Positions 1-10,788 of a stretch of 64,000 nucleotides of DNA are shown in pieces. The first letter of the stretch is position 1, and every line of letters starts with the position of its first letter. The position numbers were made by a program, and so were the translations under genes. The DNA is from Acinetobacter sp. NIPH 2100 (GTDB taxonomy: Bacteria > Pseudomonadota > Gammaproteobacteria > Pseudomonadales > Moraxellaceae): NCBI RefSeq assembly GCF_000369805.1, contig NZ_KB850224.1:372001-436000 (forward strand), given 5' to 3'. The notes below the pieces were generated by a model that did not search any database, was not told the DNA's origin, and worked only from the letters and a program-made list of their open reading frames with translations.

Positions 1-450
1 TGGGATACTTTTTTAGATGTTGAACGCTTGGATCAAGACCGCAAGCAAAACTATAAAGAGACTGAGCAGATGTTTGTAAATGTCCGTAAAGCATCGGCTG
101 AGTATGAGCAAGCACGGCAACAGATTCAGACCAGTTCCATGCAGCAGGCAAAAAGTTTGGCAATCCATAATGAAATGAGAAGCTCACTCCAAGCAAAATT
201 AGAACATAATTTGAAAGCGGACAAAGCACATGATATTTTCCCGATTGAGCAGCAGATTATCGAAAAGGCACAGGCGATGTTTGATATGCTGAAAAAATAT
301 CCATGGCAAAGAAAAGATAAAACCATTCTGTTTGCTGAAACAACACAGGTAAAAAAGTTTAATGCGCTGTATCAAGATGTTTTAAAGCTGAATGCCAAGA
401 TGGAAAAAATTAAGAAAAATAATGCCGAAGTTTTAGAGGATGAGCTGTAA
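1..450 (+). CDS. Unidentified coiled-coil protein, C-terminal part only
   Basis: The reading frame is open from the first base of the window, so this is the 3' end of a gene that begins upstream; the TTG at 28 is not evidence of a start. The visible 149 residues are strongly charged and rich in Lys, Glu, Gln and Ala, with long helical stretches and no Cys, consistent with a coiled coil. No membrane segment or catalytic motif is visible. It ends 56 bp before the ABC exporter on the same strand and could share its transcript. I do not recognise the family and assign no function. Confidence 0.75.
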   Translation, partial: WDTFLDVERLDQDRKQNYKETEQMFVNVRKASAEYEQARQQIQTSSMQQAKSLAIHNEMRSSLQAKLEHNLKADKAHDIFPIEQQIIEKAQAMFDMLKKYPWQRKDKTILFAETTQVKKFNALYQDVLKLNAKMEKIKKNNAEVLEDEL

Positions 451-506
451 CAGCGATTGATAACGCACAAATATTGCAGTCTGAGCACAGGTAGCAGTCG
501 AACAAG

Positions 507-2312
507 ATGAATCTATGGCAGTTATTTCATAAAGTTAAGCCGTTTGTACTTCCCTATAAGTGGCTGGTTGCGGTGACTTTGGTTCTAACCTTAATTGGTG
601 CCTTAACCGCTCAGGTGAATGCGTTAACCCTGCAATATGCTGTCGATCAGATCAATGCTGTGGTTGAATCAGGGCAGGGTCTAAATGCAGGCTTGCATAT
701 CCTGATCACCATCAGTGTGATTTTATTGAGTAAAGAAGTGCTCAATATTTTCATTCAGTTTGGGCAGAAATTCTTCGGCGAAAAATTAAGGATTCTGATT
801 TCACAAGATGTGGCTCAGTCGATCATCGTCAAGTTTTTACAATATCGATTGGCGTTCTTTACGCAGGATGATAATCAGGCAGGAAAGTTACAGACTCGTA
901 TTGATCGCGGTATTGGCTCGATTACTCGGCTGGTGCAAATCTTCTTTATTGATATTTTCCCGTTGTTTAGCAGTGCGATTATAGCTCTGTGTTTGATGTT
1001 TTATGCCAACTTCTGGATTGGCTTAGTGGCTTTAAGTATTGTACCGATTTATTTTTGGATTACCTTCAAACAGGCACAGAAACTGAGTGGCACGCGACGT
1101 AATTTACGAGATGGGCGCGAACGTAAAAGTCAGGGCACCTTGAGTATCATTCAGTCGATCACGGTGATTAAATCATTTAACCGTGAACAGATTGAGGCCG
1201 AAAAACAGCTCAGCTTACAAAAACAATTGACCCAAGATCAGATGCATACTCGCCAACTCAGTTTCTTGTTCGATGGACTTAAAACCTTTATTGAACAGAT
1301 TGGCGTGGTGTTTATCATTATTTTAACCGCCTATTTTGTTTTGGTGGGGGATATGAGCATTGGCATGATCATGTTCCATATCTTGTTGTTCAATAATGTC
1401 TCTGCACCGATTCGTTCCTTACATCGTATTTATGATGAAGTGAATGATGCCATGATTTATGCGGAAAGCTTTTTTAAGATATTGGAAGCTGATGATGAAA
1501 TTGAAACCTCTGGCGAGCTGAAACCTCAACCATTAACAGGTAAGTTTGAGTTGAAACAGGTCAACTTCTTTTATCCTAATGGTTATCATGCACTGAAAGA
1601 CATCAATTTAACCATTCAGCCGAATAAAATTACCGCGTTGGTTGGCTTGTCGGGCGCAGGTAAATCAACCTTAATTAGCCTGCTGGATAAATTTTATTTG
1701 CCTCAGTCAGGAGACATTCTACTCAATGGAACGTCATTGACCGAGATCGATACCCAATATCTACGCGACCACATTGGTTTAGTACTGCAAAAGAATCATA
1801 TCTTTCAGGGGACGATTGAGGAAAATATCCGTTATGGCAAGATGGAGGCGACACAGGATGAGATTATCCTCGCTGCAAAAAAAGCTTCTATCCATGATCA
1901 GATTCTCAAGTTACCTTTGGCCTATCAATCTGATGCCTTGTTACTTTCAGGTGGGCAACAACAACGGATTGCGATTGCACGTATGTTCCTGAAAAATCCA
2001 CCGATCATCTTTCTGGATGAACCGACTGCCAGTTTGGATGCAATTGCAACTGAGCAAATCAAACATAGTCTGGATGAGATTAAGCAGGGACGTACCGTTA
2101 TTATCATCTCCCATAGTCTTTCGCAAATTATCGATGCGGATTACACCTATGTCATGGAAGACGGCATGATTGTGGAACATGGTGAACATCATCAACTTTA
2201 TCAGCAACAAGGTACGTATAAGAACATCTTTGATGCGATGGCCAAGAGCTTAAATATCGAAAAAATTTCCAAAACCTTTGAAGGAGATGATGAAGAGGAA
2301 ACCCATAGTTAG
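507..2312 (+). CDS. ABC exporter, fused permease/ATPase
   Basis: This is a 601-residue half-size ABC exporter of MsbA/lipid-and-drug exporter type that would act as an inner-membrane homodimer. Residues 1 to about 310 form the six-helix transmembrane domain. The nucleotide-binding domain follows, with Walker A GLSGAGKST near residue 379, signature LSGGQQQR near 480, Walker B IIFLDEP near 500 and the H-loop histidine in IIISHS near 532. All catalytic residues look intact. The C-terminus is an acidic tail. The substrate cannot be told from sequence. msbA is one possibility, but no lpxK neighbour supports it, so no symbol is given. It converges on the lipoprotein gene that ends at 2350. Confidence 0.93.
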   Translation: MNLWQLFHKVKPFVLPYKWLVAVTLVLTLIGALTAQVNALTLQYAVDQINAVVESGQGLNAGLHILITISVILLSKEVLNIFIQFGQKFFGEKLRILISQDVAQSIIVKFLQYRLAFFTQDDNQAGKLQTRIDRGIGSITRLVQIFFIDIFPLFSSAIIALCLMFYANFWIGLVALSIVPIYFWITFKQAQKLSGTRRNLRDGRERKSQGTLSIIQSITVIKSFNREQIEAEKQLSLQKQLTQDQMHTRQLSFLFDGLKTFIEQIGVVFIIILTAYFVLVGDMSIGMIMFHILLFNNVSAPIRSLHRIYDEVNDAMIYAESFFKILEADDEIETSGELKPQPLTGKFELKQVNFFYPNGYHALKDINLTIQPNKITALVGLSGAGKSTLISLLDKFYLPQSGDILLNGTSLTEIDTQYLRDHIGLVLQKNHIFQGTIEENIRYGKMEATQDEIILAAKKASIHDQILKLPLAYQSDALLLSGGQQQRIAIARMFLKNPPIIFLDEPTASLDAIATEQIKHSLDEIKQGRTVIIISHSLSQIIDADYTYVMEDGMIVEHGEHHQLYQQQGTYKNIFDAMAKSLNIEKISKTFEGDDEEETHS

Positions 2313-2349
2313 TCACTTCATCATCTTGTTAGAAAAGTCTTTTTTCAGA

Positions 2350-3048
2350 TTAATCAAAAATCTTGTCCGCAGCTTGGAAAGGGAGGCTGACGACATCAAT
2401 TGCGACTGCAAAAGGTAGCAGCACCAGTTTTTCTAAGGGATTCAAGCCCGATTTGGATTTATAGCTTTCTTCTTTGTTGGTATAGATGGTGACTTGATAG
2501 GCTTTGCTTAATGCCTTTAACGAGCTGAGATTATTGGCTGCTGGATAGACCACACCTGCCAATTTAATGTCAAAACAGAAGCGTTGAGCTTGCATACGCT
2601 CATCACTTGAGGACGAACATTCTTTTGCGCCATTTTCAATAAAAAACTCAAGGTCTTTCTTGCTTAAGTCTTCTTTCAATTTCACATAAGAAAGCGGCAA
2701 AGTCCCTGAAAAATGACCATCATTTTTTTCTGAATAGAAATTGAGATCACGGGTGATTTGAATATTTTTAGGATCAAGCTTACTGATTAGCGTAACGAAC
2801 TGAGTCCCGCCCTGAGTGAGGATATAACTTTTCTGTTGGCCTGCAATCACGATGCTGTCTTTAGGCAAGTTTGTAGCATTTTGCGCAGGTCGGCCAAAAG
2901 CGACGACATTGTCTTCAACCAAAGTTACTTTTGTGGTTCGAGTATAACTTCGATTGTCTTTCTTGATCAGGGTTGAGGTGGCACAACCTGTAGAGAGTAC
3001 GGCTATCGTTGCTAGTGCAATTACTGTCTTTGTTTGTGATGTAAACAT
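2350..3048 (-). CDS. Lipoprotein, paralogue of the next gene
   Basis: The 232-residue product has a lipoprotein signal ending in lipobox LSTGC, with Cys22 as the predicted lipidated residue. The mature part has two sections shared with the neighbouring gene at 3136-3852. One is a central block around AFGRP and VIAGQQKSYIL leading to ITRDLNF. The other is a C-terminal segment around LVLLPFAVAIDVVSLPF. Two further Cys residues near the middle (in KECSSSS and QRFCFD) could pair. No catalytic motif is visible. The gene lies 87 bp downstream of its paralogue on the same strand, so co-transcription is likely. The cell location inferred is periplasm-facing, membrane anchored. Function unknown. Confidence 0.85.
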   Translation of the reverse strand: MFTSQTKTVIALATIAVLSTGCATSTLIKKDNRSYTRTTKVTLVEDNVVAFGRPAQNATNLPKDSIVIAGQQKSYILTQGGTQFVTLISKLDPKNIQITRDLNFYSEKNDGHFSGTLPLSYVKLKEDLSKKDLEFFIENGAKECSSSSDERMQAQRFCFDIKLAGVVYPAANNLSSLKALSKAYQVTIYTNKEESYKSKSGLNPLEKLVLLPFAVAIDVVSLPFQAADKIFD

Positions 3049-3135
3049 CCATGTGTTCCTTTTATTTGAAAGCTTAGATCTGTGCCTTAGATTGGATTTA
3101 AGGTTGTCATCATTTTATGCTGAGGATTGATCATT

Positions 3136-3852
3136 TTAGGGCTGATAAATAATACCTAGAACTTTTGCGGGTAGCGCAATTGCATCAAGGGTTAAAGTAA
3201 AGGGTAGTAGAGGTAAATTAGCTAGTTTTTCTTTAGTCGATAACTGAACTTTGCCACTTTTATAGTGAAGGTATTGAATTTTAACTCGATAAGGCTTGGA
3301 GAGTGGCTGTAGTGATTTAAGGTTACTCACCGCAGGATAAACAATACCTTCAAGGCTTAATTCAAAGGTATGAGGATTCTGCTTGTCGATACAGTGACAA
3401 GGCGCTATACCATATTGCTTAAATAGTGCTTGCTCTTTTTCACTGAGATTTCCATTTGGTGGCGTATAAGCAAATCTAAATTGACCTCTAAAACGATTGC
3501 TATCAGGAGCTGGGGCGATAAAATTTAAATCACGACTGATATGAATATACGCTGGATTGAGCTGGCTGATGAGTGCAATGAATTCGGCTCCCCCTTTGTT
3601 GATCACATAGCTATATTGTTTCCCTGCAATGATAATGCTATTGGTCGGTTCATTTGGTAGGGGAATGGATGGTTTACCAAAGGCAATCACTTCATCTTCG
3701 ATTAATGTTGTCCATTCATGACCAGATTCATATTTTGTGTATAAATCCCGTGTGGTTTCACCAATGACTCGGTTACTTGAACAGCCTGTAAAAACTAAGC
3801 CAGATAATAAACAACAAATAAATATTTTATGATTCAATGTTTTAAAATTCAT
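3136..3852 (-). CDS. Lipoprotein, paralogue of the preceding gene
   Basis: The 238-residue product has a signal sequence ending in FTGC, with Cys24 as the predicted lipid anchor. It matches the 2350-3048 product in the central AFGKP, IIIAGKQYSYVI and ISRDLNF segments, in the IVYPAVSNLKSLQPLSK region, and in a hydrophobic C-terminus. The two therefore arose by tandem duplication and then diverged substantially. An AAGAAAG-type ribosome site precedes the ATG at 3852. No enzymatic motif was found. The hydrophobic C-terminal segment might be a membrane-contacting helix. Function unknown. Confidence 0.85.
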   Translation of the reverse strand: MNFKTLNHKIFICCLLSGLVFTGCSSNRVIGETTRDLYTKYESGHEWTTLIEDEVIAFGKPSIPLPNEPTNSIIIAGKQYSYVINKGGAEFIALISQLNPAYIHISRDLNFIAPAPDSNRFRGQFRFAYTPPNGNLSEKEQALFKQYGIAPCHCIDKQNPHTFELSLEGIVYPAVSNLKSLQPLSKPYRVKIQYLHYKSGKVQLSTKEKLANLPLLPFTLTLDAIALPAKVLGIIYQP

Positions 3853-4092
3853 TCTTTCTTTTTAGAACTGATTGGATGAGAAAATGACTATAAACAAAAA
3901 TCTAGGGAATAGGAACTACATGCTTAAATTTGTCTGACTGGTAAAATATCCTTTAGTCTGAATCCAGATTTGCATGATCTTTACCGTTTATCTGACCCAT
4001 ACTGAATCAAACATCACTTTGTTGTAGCCTATTAAATAGACACTTTTATTTAACTCAATCTTCTTATGGATGAGGGATGTTTGGAGCAAGAG

Positions 4093-4611
4093 ATGAATTT
4101 TCTAAAACGATCCGTCCTGATCACTGCATTGGCTTTTACAGGTTTGCCGATGGCCTATGCGAATGAAGCAGCAGTTACTTCATTACCGACCATTCGTGTT
4201 ATGGCTGAATCTGAATTGCGTGAAGAAGTGGGATTTGTGCCTTATCAGGAAGATAAGCAAGTCCGTCAATCACTGCAACATCGTGTCTATAAAATTCACA
4301 ATGATATGCAGAATGCTGGTGTAAGTGAAAGCCCAATGATCGTGAACTATCAACCGATGCAGGCACAGCCAGATATGTCTCAGCTTTCGCCTATGCTGCA
4401 GCAATATATTTTAGCGGTTGCAGCAGGCTTTCAATCCTCTGATCCAACCAATGGGCTATTTAAAATCCTAGAGCCACTTAATATTAATCGGAATAGTGTT
4501 GATGGGATTCGGGATGGAACAATTAAAGTTAATGTTGATGATATTTTGAGATTACAACAACAGTATAGAGATGCACTCAATGGTTCTCAAAATAATTTGA
4601 TTCCACGTTAG
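4093..4611 (+). CDS. Small secreted protein with TonB-box-like N-terminus
   Basis: I chose the ATG at 4093 because GGAG lies at 4083-4086; the in-frame ATG at 4066 has no such site. The 172-residue product has a clear signal peptide with cleavage likely after AYA at residue 23. The mature start reads TSLPTIRVMAES, which resembles the N-terminal TonB-box region of Acinetobacter TonB-dependent receptors, but no plug or barrel follows. The rest is Gln-rich, mostly helical and lacks Cys. It is probably periplasmic. A strong terminator follows at 4640. Function unknown. Confidence 0.8.
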   Translation: MNFLKRSVLITALAFTGLPMAYANEAAVTSLPTIRVMAESELREEVGFVPYQEDKQVRQSLQHRVYKIHNDMQNAGVSESPMIVNYQPMQAQPDMSQLSPMLQQYILAVAAGFQSSDPTNGLFKILEPLNINRNSVDGIRDGTIKVNVDDILRLQQQYRDALNGSQNNLIPR

Positions 4612-4639
4612 TCTTTCTATCTTTTCACTTAAAATAAAA

Positions 4640-4666
4640 ATCCCCGCATTTAGCGGGGATTTTTTT
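4640..4666. terminator. Bidirectional rho-independent terminator
   Basis: An 8-bp perfect stem (4640-4647 with 4653-4660) has loop ATTTA, an A-rich run before it and a T run after it. It lies between the convergent genes ending at 4611 and 4680 and can serve both strands. Confidence 0.9.
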
Positions 4667-4679
4667 ATCTCAGTGTCGA

Positions 4680-5852
<1,173 letters not shown>

Positions 5853-5864
5853 TCACGTCGCTCC

Positions 5865-8018
5865 TTAACCGTAGAATTTTGTGTTGTTAGCAGCCATGTC
5901 ACGCAACATTTGTGGCGCTTCATAAGCCTTACCTAAGTGTGCATATTTGTCGCAAAGCGCAACGTATTCAGCAACACCTGTTTGGTCGATGTAACGGCAT
6001 GGACCACCACGGAATGGAGGGAAACCTACACCCATGATCATTGCCATATCTGCTTCAGAAGCAGTTGCAACGATGTTGTCTTCTAAGCAACGAACTGTTT
6101 CGTTACAGAAAGCAAGCATCATACGGTCAATGATTTCTTGGCTATCAAACTCGCGTTTTTCACCAGTCACGAACGGTGCAATGATTTCGTATGCTGTTGG
6201 ATCAACAGTTTTCGCTTTCTTACCTTTCTTGTCTAACACGTATTTGTAGAAACCAACGTCATTTTTTTGACCAAGACGTTTTGCTTCATACATCGCTTCG
6301 ATCGAACCTTTGTAGTCTGGCTTCATACGGTCAGGGAAACCTTCAGCCATCACTTCTGCGCCATGAACACCGGTATCGATACCAACAACATCGATCAAGT
6401 ATGCAGGACCCATAGGCCAGCCGAATTTCGCCATCACATTGTCCACTTGTTGGAAATCCGCACCGTCTTTTACAAGAAGGTCGAATGCACCGAAATAAGG
6501 GAACAATACACGGTTAACCAAGAAACCTGGGCAGTCGTTAACAACGATTGGTGTTTTACCCATTTTTTGAGCAAGAACTACAGTTGTTGCGATTGCTTCT
6601 TCAGAAGTCTTTTCACCACGAATCACTTCAACCAGCGGCATCATGTGTACTGGGTTGAAGAAGTGCATACCAACGAAGTTTTCAGGACGTTGTAATGCTT
6701 TCGCCAAACGAGTAATTGAAATCGTAGAGGTGTTAGATGCAATGATCGTGTTTTCACGAACATGTTTTTCAGTATCAGCAAGAACGATTTCTTTCACTTT
6801 TGGATTTTCAGTCACGGCTTCGATCACGATATCCACTTCTTTAAACTCGTCATAGCTTAAAGTTGGACGGATGCGAGCAAGTGTTTCACCCATTTGTGCA
6901 GGTTTCATTTTCTTGCGTTCAACTTGCTTGGTCAGTAAGCCATTTGCTTCCGTCATACCCAATGCAAGTTGTGGGTTACCAATGTCTTTCATGATGATTG
7001 GTGTGCCTTTGCTTGCCGCTTGGTAAGCAATACCACCACCCATGATACCAGCACCTAATACAGCTGCTTGGTTAACAGGATGAGCACCTTTCTCATATTT
7101 TTTCGCAGTTTTCTTCACCACTTGATCATTGATGAATAAACCAATCAATGCACCCGCTTGTGGTGTAATTGCCGCTTTAGCAAAACCTTGTGCTTCCGCT
7201 TTTAATGCATCATCACGTGTTAAGCTTGCGCCTGCTTGTAAAGAATCAAGCAATAACTTTGGAGCAGGGTATTGTGCAGGATTTGCTTTCGCAAGGACCG
7301 CACCTTTCGCCGTATTGAACGCCATCATTTGTTCAAGCGGGTTCAATTTAATCGCATCTAATTTTTCTTGACGCTTTGCTTTCCAGTTCAAACGACCAGC
7401 AAGTGCCTGTTTAACTAAATCAACAGCAGCTTCTTGAAGTTTGTCAGCAGCAACAACCGCATCTACCGCACCATCTTTCAGTGCAGCAGCTGGTTTTTTA
7501 GGATTCGCCATTGCCATCCATTCAACGGCATTGTCGATACCAATTACACGGCTTAAACGTACGCTACCACCAAAACCAGGATAGATACCGAGTTTGATTT
7601 CTGGTAAGCCAACTTGCGCTTGTTCTGACATCACACGATAGTCACAAACCAAGCACATTTCAAAACCACCACCAAGCGCTGTACCATTGATTGCAGCAAC
7701 TTTAGGTAGATCTAAATCTTCAAAGCTATTGAAGACATCATGTACAGGCATAAGCCAATCAACAATCGCTTGCTCACCCGCAGCGAAGTTATCGCCAAAT
7801 TCAGTGATATCAGCACCAACGATGAAGGTTGATTTGCCAGAAGTAACAACTAAGCCTTTAATATCGTTATTGGCTTTCACTGCAGCAATCGCTGCTTGGA
7901 AGTCTTCGATGGTTGCACGGTTAAATTTATTAACCGACTCACCTTGTAAGTCAAAGCGGAATTCTGCAATTCCGTCCGCAAGCATTTGGACGGTAATGGC
8001 ATTGCCAGCGTGGATCAT
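5865..8018 (-). CDS. fadB: Fatty oxidation complex alpha subunit
   Basis: FadB carries enoyl-CoA hydratase, isomerase and 3-hydroxyacyl-CoA dehydrogenase activities. The N-terminal crotonase domain (about residues 1-190) contains the oxyanion-hole region ALGGGFEM. The NAD-binding dehydrogenase domain starts near residue 318 with [12 protein letters not shown], and the substrate segment [13 protein letters not shown] follows. I chose the ATG at 8018, giving 717 residues starting MIHAGNAIT, because GGGAG lies just upstream. The longer 731-codon frame from 8060 adds a Gln/Pro-rich tail with no family support. All motifs appear intact. It forms an operon with fadA. Confidence 0.95.
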   Translation of the reverse strand: MIHAGNAITVQMLADGIAEFRFDLQGESVNKFNRATIEDFQAAIAAVKANNDIKGLVVTSGKSTFIVGADITEFGDNFAAGEQAIVDWLMPVHDVFNSFEDLDLPKVAAINGTALGGGFEMCLVCDYRVMSEQAQVGLPEIKLGIYPGFGGSVRLSRVIGIDNAVEWMAMANPKKPAAALKDGAVDAVVAADKLQEAAVDLVKQALAGRLNWKAKRQEKLDAIKLNPLEQMMAFNTAKGAVLAKANPAQYPAPKLLLDSLQAGASLTRDDALKAEAQGFAKAAITPQAGALIGLFINDQVVKKTAKKYEKGAHPVNQAAVLGAGIMGGGIAYQAASKGTPIIMKDIGNPQLALGMTEANGLLTKQVERKKMKPAQMGETLARIRPTLSYDEFKEVDIVIEAVTENPKVKEIVLADTEKHVRENTIIASNTSTISITRLAKALQRPENFVGMHFFNPVHMMPLVEVIRGEKTSEEAIATTVVLAQKMGKTPIVVNDCPGFLVNRVLFPYFGAFDLLVKDGADFQQVDNVMAKFGWPMGPAYLIDVVGIDTGVHGAEVMAEGFPDRMKPDYKGSIEAMYEAKRLGQKNDVGFYKYVLDKKGKKAKTVDPTAYEIIAPFVTGEKREFDSQEIIDRMMLAFCNETVRCLEDNIVATASEADMAMIMGVGFPPFRGGPCRYIDQTGVAEYVALCDKYAHLGKAYEAPQMLRDMAANNTKFYG

Positions 8019-8483
8019 GCCTGATCTCCCTTGTTGTGGAGGATTCTGAGTGGATGTCATAAAGCGTGTGTGCGCTTAAGCACACAAAAAAGCTTCGCTA
8101 ATCTTACGATAACTATATCCAAAAAGGACATAACAAGTTGTATCAAGCCGTGACGCTAGGGTCATCAATTGTTTGGCTATATCTATTTCTTACTCTATCT
8201 TTATGAAAATATTTAGCTTTTTGGGTTTGTGGGTACTTTTGTCTGCGCTTTTTGATGGGGATAATTATCGCCTGATGGCGAAGAGGCTGATTTGAGTGGT
8301 GAGTATTGATTTTTATTAGGTTGATACAGCAAGGTTTTCAGTTCTAATTACACGAATTGATAACAGAGAAAAAAGATTTATTAAATAGTTTAGGACAATT
8401 TAAAAGTATTAGACAGAAAGGCTTGTCTTTTTTTTATTCTTAGATAATCTTTGTGTTATAAAAATGTTCTGGAAAGTAAAATT
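8019..8483. other. 465-bp intergenic region, fadBA / lipoprotein divergent promoters
   Basis: The region separates the divergent fadBA operon and the lipoprotein gene at 8484 and must hold both promoters. It is AT-rich. I see no convincing -35/-10 pair for either. A poor hairpin with an eight-T run lies at 8411-8435. A 30-codon open frame, 8203-8295 (+), encodes a hydrophobic N-terminus but has no ribosome site, and I do not call it a gene. Confidence 0.6.
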
Positions 8484-9581
8484 ATGTTAAAAAATAAATT
8501 TCTAGCTTTATCAATAATTTCAGTAATGTTGAGTGCATGTGGGGGCGGAGGTGGTTCTTCTTCCTCTGGTAATAGCTCATCGTCTGGCAATAATTCATCT
8601 TCTAATTCAAATGAAGTTAAGGCTGAGCTGTTCCCGAACGGAGAAGCTAAATTATTTAGCTATACAGTTGATATTGATTATGAACAAGAAAAGTTAGATT
8701 TTGATAAGTCAGAGTGGAATATTGAGAAGGGAATTTTGCTTGAGAAAACAAAAAATCCTATCTTTTTTAATCACTACGTAACTGAAACGAATGGTTTATT
8801 CGTTCCCGAAACAGAACAAAGCTATCGTGCAGATCGAGGCATTCGTAATAGTTTTATCCATTCAATGAATTCAACAACATGGGTCACTTCACCCTATAAC
8901 CAAGCTGGTTTTAACGATTTGAAATTTACTCAGAAGATGAGGGAAATTGATCTTCAGGGGGTAAGAATCGTTGATCAGTTTGCTCCAGTACTGATCACTA
9001 TGTACGAGTTTGAAGTGAATAACGGAAGCTCGCCTGAGCTGGGTGCAGTATCAAGCCAATTGGTGAAGATCTCTGATAAATTTCCAAAAGGGGCAAAGTG
9101 CATACAGACACAAGCATTTAGCTCTAATCAATTTTTCTTCGAGTTTGAACCGAATACTGAATTTGAAGTTCCTGATGCTAGAGTCTTACAGGATTGGGCT
9201 GATACAGTATTTGATGCTGGCAATACTAAGCAAACAGTACCAAATGTAGAGGTATGGGGAAAAATTAGAATAGGTTCACTCTTAGAGCATAATGATGATC
9301 CATCAGCACCTGAATATTATCAGTTCGCGCTTGAATATCAGGGTAAGGTCTACCACACATATCCGCAAAAACCAGAATGGAATACAGATGAGTTCGTAGA
9401 AGACTTGAAAAAACAATTTAGGGGCGCAGAGTGGTTCAAAAGTGTCGTTGTTCCTTTAGGGAAGGCAAAGGAAGATCAATTTATGGCGTCTGTAGAAGCA
9501 AAAATGCGCAGCCAATGTAATTATTACAATGCGGAAGCAGCAAAATCTGTGGATAGCGTTTTAAGCAAAGTTAAAAAATAA
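8484..9581 (+). CDS. Lipoprotein with Gly/Ser linker
   Basis: The ATG at 8484 is preferred over the upstream in-frame start at 8451 because GGAAAG precedes it and it begins a proper lipoprotein signal. The lipobox is MLSAC, giving a lipidated Cys at residue 18. The product has 365 residues. After the Cys comes a flexible Gly- and Ser/Asn-rich linker of about 25 residues, then a globular domain with two Cys residues. It ends SVDSVLSKVKK, nearly the same ending as the lipoprotein at 10789-11646 (SVDNVLSKVF), and both share KF-x2-GA-x-C. The two are probably distant paralogues. Location inferred: membrane-anchored, possibly surface-exposed. Function unknown. Confidence 0.82.
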   Translation: MLKNKFLALSIISVMLSACGGGGGSSSSGNSSSSGNNSSSNSNEVKAELFPNGEAKLFSYTVDIDYEQEKLDFDKSEWNIEKGILLEKTKNPIFFNHYVTETNGLFVPETEQSYRADRGIRNSFIHSMNSTTWVTSPYNQAGFNDLKFTQKMREIDLQGVRIVDQFAPVLITMYEFEVNNGSSPELGAVSSQLVKISDKFPKGAKCIQTQAFSSNQFFFEFEPNTEFEVPDARVLQDWADTVFDAGNTKQTVPNVEVWGKIRIGSLLEHNDDPSAPEYYQFALEYQGKVYHTYPQKPEWNTDEFVEDLKKQFRGAEWFKSVVVPLGKAKEDQFMASVEAKMRSQCNYYNAEAAKSVDSVLSKVKK

Positions 9582-9709
9582 GTTCTATTTAGACAGGTAT
9601 GAGGAGCACTGCATACCTGTCGATCAATTTAAATTATGCAATTCTTGTTTGAATCAATAAATACGGTGTTAAAATAGTTGTGATTTTTTTGAAGCTAAAG
9701 CAATAGTCT

Positions 9710-10624
9710 ATGGTTAAGTGGATCATATTAGCGATTTTTATCATTTCTGCACTGTATATTCAGCGTCGTGGGAAAGTGAAGCATTCGTTTTATCGTCAAT
9801 TTTTTGACCATTCTACGATTCTCGCACCCATTAACTTTTTGATGTACATGTTTTCTAAAGTGCCGAATCAACCGTATATCGACACCCAACATTTTCAGGA
9901 CTTAAAAGTTCTAGATGAAAATTGGGAAATGATTCGTGATGAAGCAAAAGCCTTGTATGACAAAGGTGGGATTAAAGCATCGAGTAGCTATGATGACTTG
10001 GGCTTTAACTCATTCTTTAAAACAGGCTGGAAACGTTTCTATTTGAAATGGTATGACTCTGCACATCCATCGGCAGCTGAGCTTTGCCCAAAAACCACAG
10101 CATTGCTCAAGACTTTGCCAACGATTAAAGCGGCAATGTTTACTGAATTGGCACCTGATAGCCGTTTGGTTCGTCACCGTGATCCATATGCAGGTTCATT
10201 GCGTTACCATTTAGGTTTAATTACGCCGAATGATGATCGTTGCTTTATCGATGTCGATGGCGAGCGTTATTCTTGGCGTGATGGTGAAAGTGTCGTGTTT
10301 GATGAAACTTATATCCATTATGCGGAAAACACGACAGACCAAAACCGTATTATTTTCTTCGCAGATGTAGAACGTCCATTAAAAACACGCTTTATGGAGA
10401 AGTTTAATCACTGGTTTGGTAAAAGTGTGATGACGGCTGCGAGTTCACCCAATGAAGCGGGAGATCAAACAGGCGGGTTAAATAAAGCGTTTGGTTATAT
10501 TTACCAAATTCGTATTAAAGCCAAAGCACTCAAAGCATCGAATCGTTCACTATATTACTTCTTGAAGTGGTTCATCATGCTTGGTTTGTTTTTCCTTATT
10601 TTTATTCGCCCGTATGTGTTTTAA
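9710..10624 (+). CDS. lpxO: LpxO-like lipid A acyl hydroxylase (Asp/Asn beta-hydroxylase fold)
   Basis: The 304-residue protein is membrane anchored, with an N-terminal hydrophobic helix and a C-terminal one (residues about 284-300). Between them is a Fe(II)/2-oxoglutarate dioxygenase domain of the aspartyl/asparaginyl beta-hydroxylase family. The iron motif HxD is in RHRDPYAGSLRYHLGL near residue 163, the distal His is in YIHYAEN, and the 2-oxoglutarate-binding Arg probably lies just downstream in QNRIIFF. LpxO enzymes add a 2-hydroxyl to lipid A secondary acyl chains at the cytoplasmic face of the inner membrane. Family membership is firm; the exact lipid A substrate is inferred. A strong terminator follows. 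Confidence 0.85.
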   Translation: MVKWIILAIFIISALYIQRRGKVKHSFYRQFFDHSTILAPINFLMYMFSKVPNQPYIDTQHFQDLKVLDENWEMIRDEAKALYDKGGIKASSSYDDLGFNSFFKTGWKRFYLKWYDSAHPSAAELCPKTTALLKTLPTIKAAMFTELAPDSRLVRHRDPYAGSLRYHLGLITPNDDRCFIDVDGERYSWRDGESVVFDETYIHYAENTTDQNRIIFFADVERPLKTRFMEKFNHWFGKSVMTAASSPNEAGDQTGGLNKAFGYIYQIRIKAKALKASNRSLYYFLKWFIMLGLFFLIFIRPYVF

Positions 10625-10663
10625 GCCAAGATCGAATTTTAATATCTAATTTTTATATATTTC

Positions 10664-10696
10664 GCCCTGAAATCTAAGAGATTTTAGGGCTTTTTT
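10664..10696 (+). terminator. Rho-independent terminator after lpxO
   Basis: A 12-bp stem with one G-U pair (10664-10675 with 10679-10690) and a three-base loop is followed immediately by six T residues, 40 bp after the lpxO stop. Confidence 0.9.
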
Positions 10697-10788
10697 CACT
10701 GTGCAAGCATGTCTGTAATCTGAGTCTGGTTGTATCAAATGATATAAAATAAGATAATTAGCTCAATTTGTAGTCATGAGAATACATA

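Noticed and set aside
6267..6695. 142-codon open frame antisense to fadB
   Set aside because: It is a shadow of fadB codons; composition is rich in His, Cys and Thr, unlike real proteins here.
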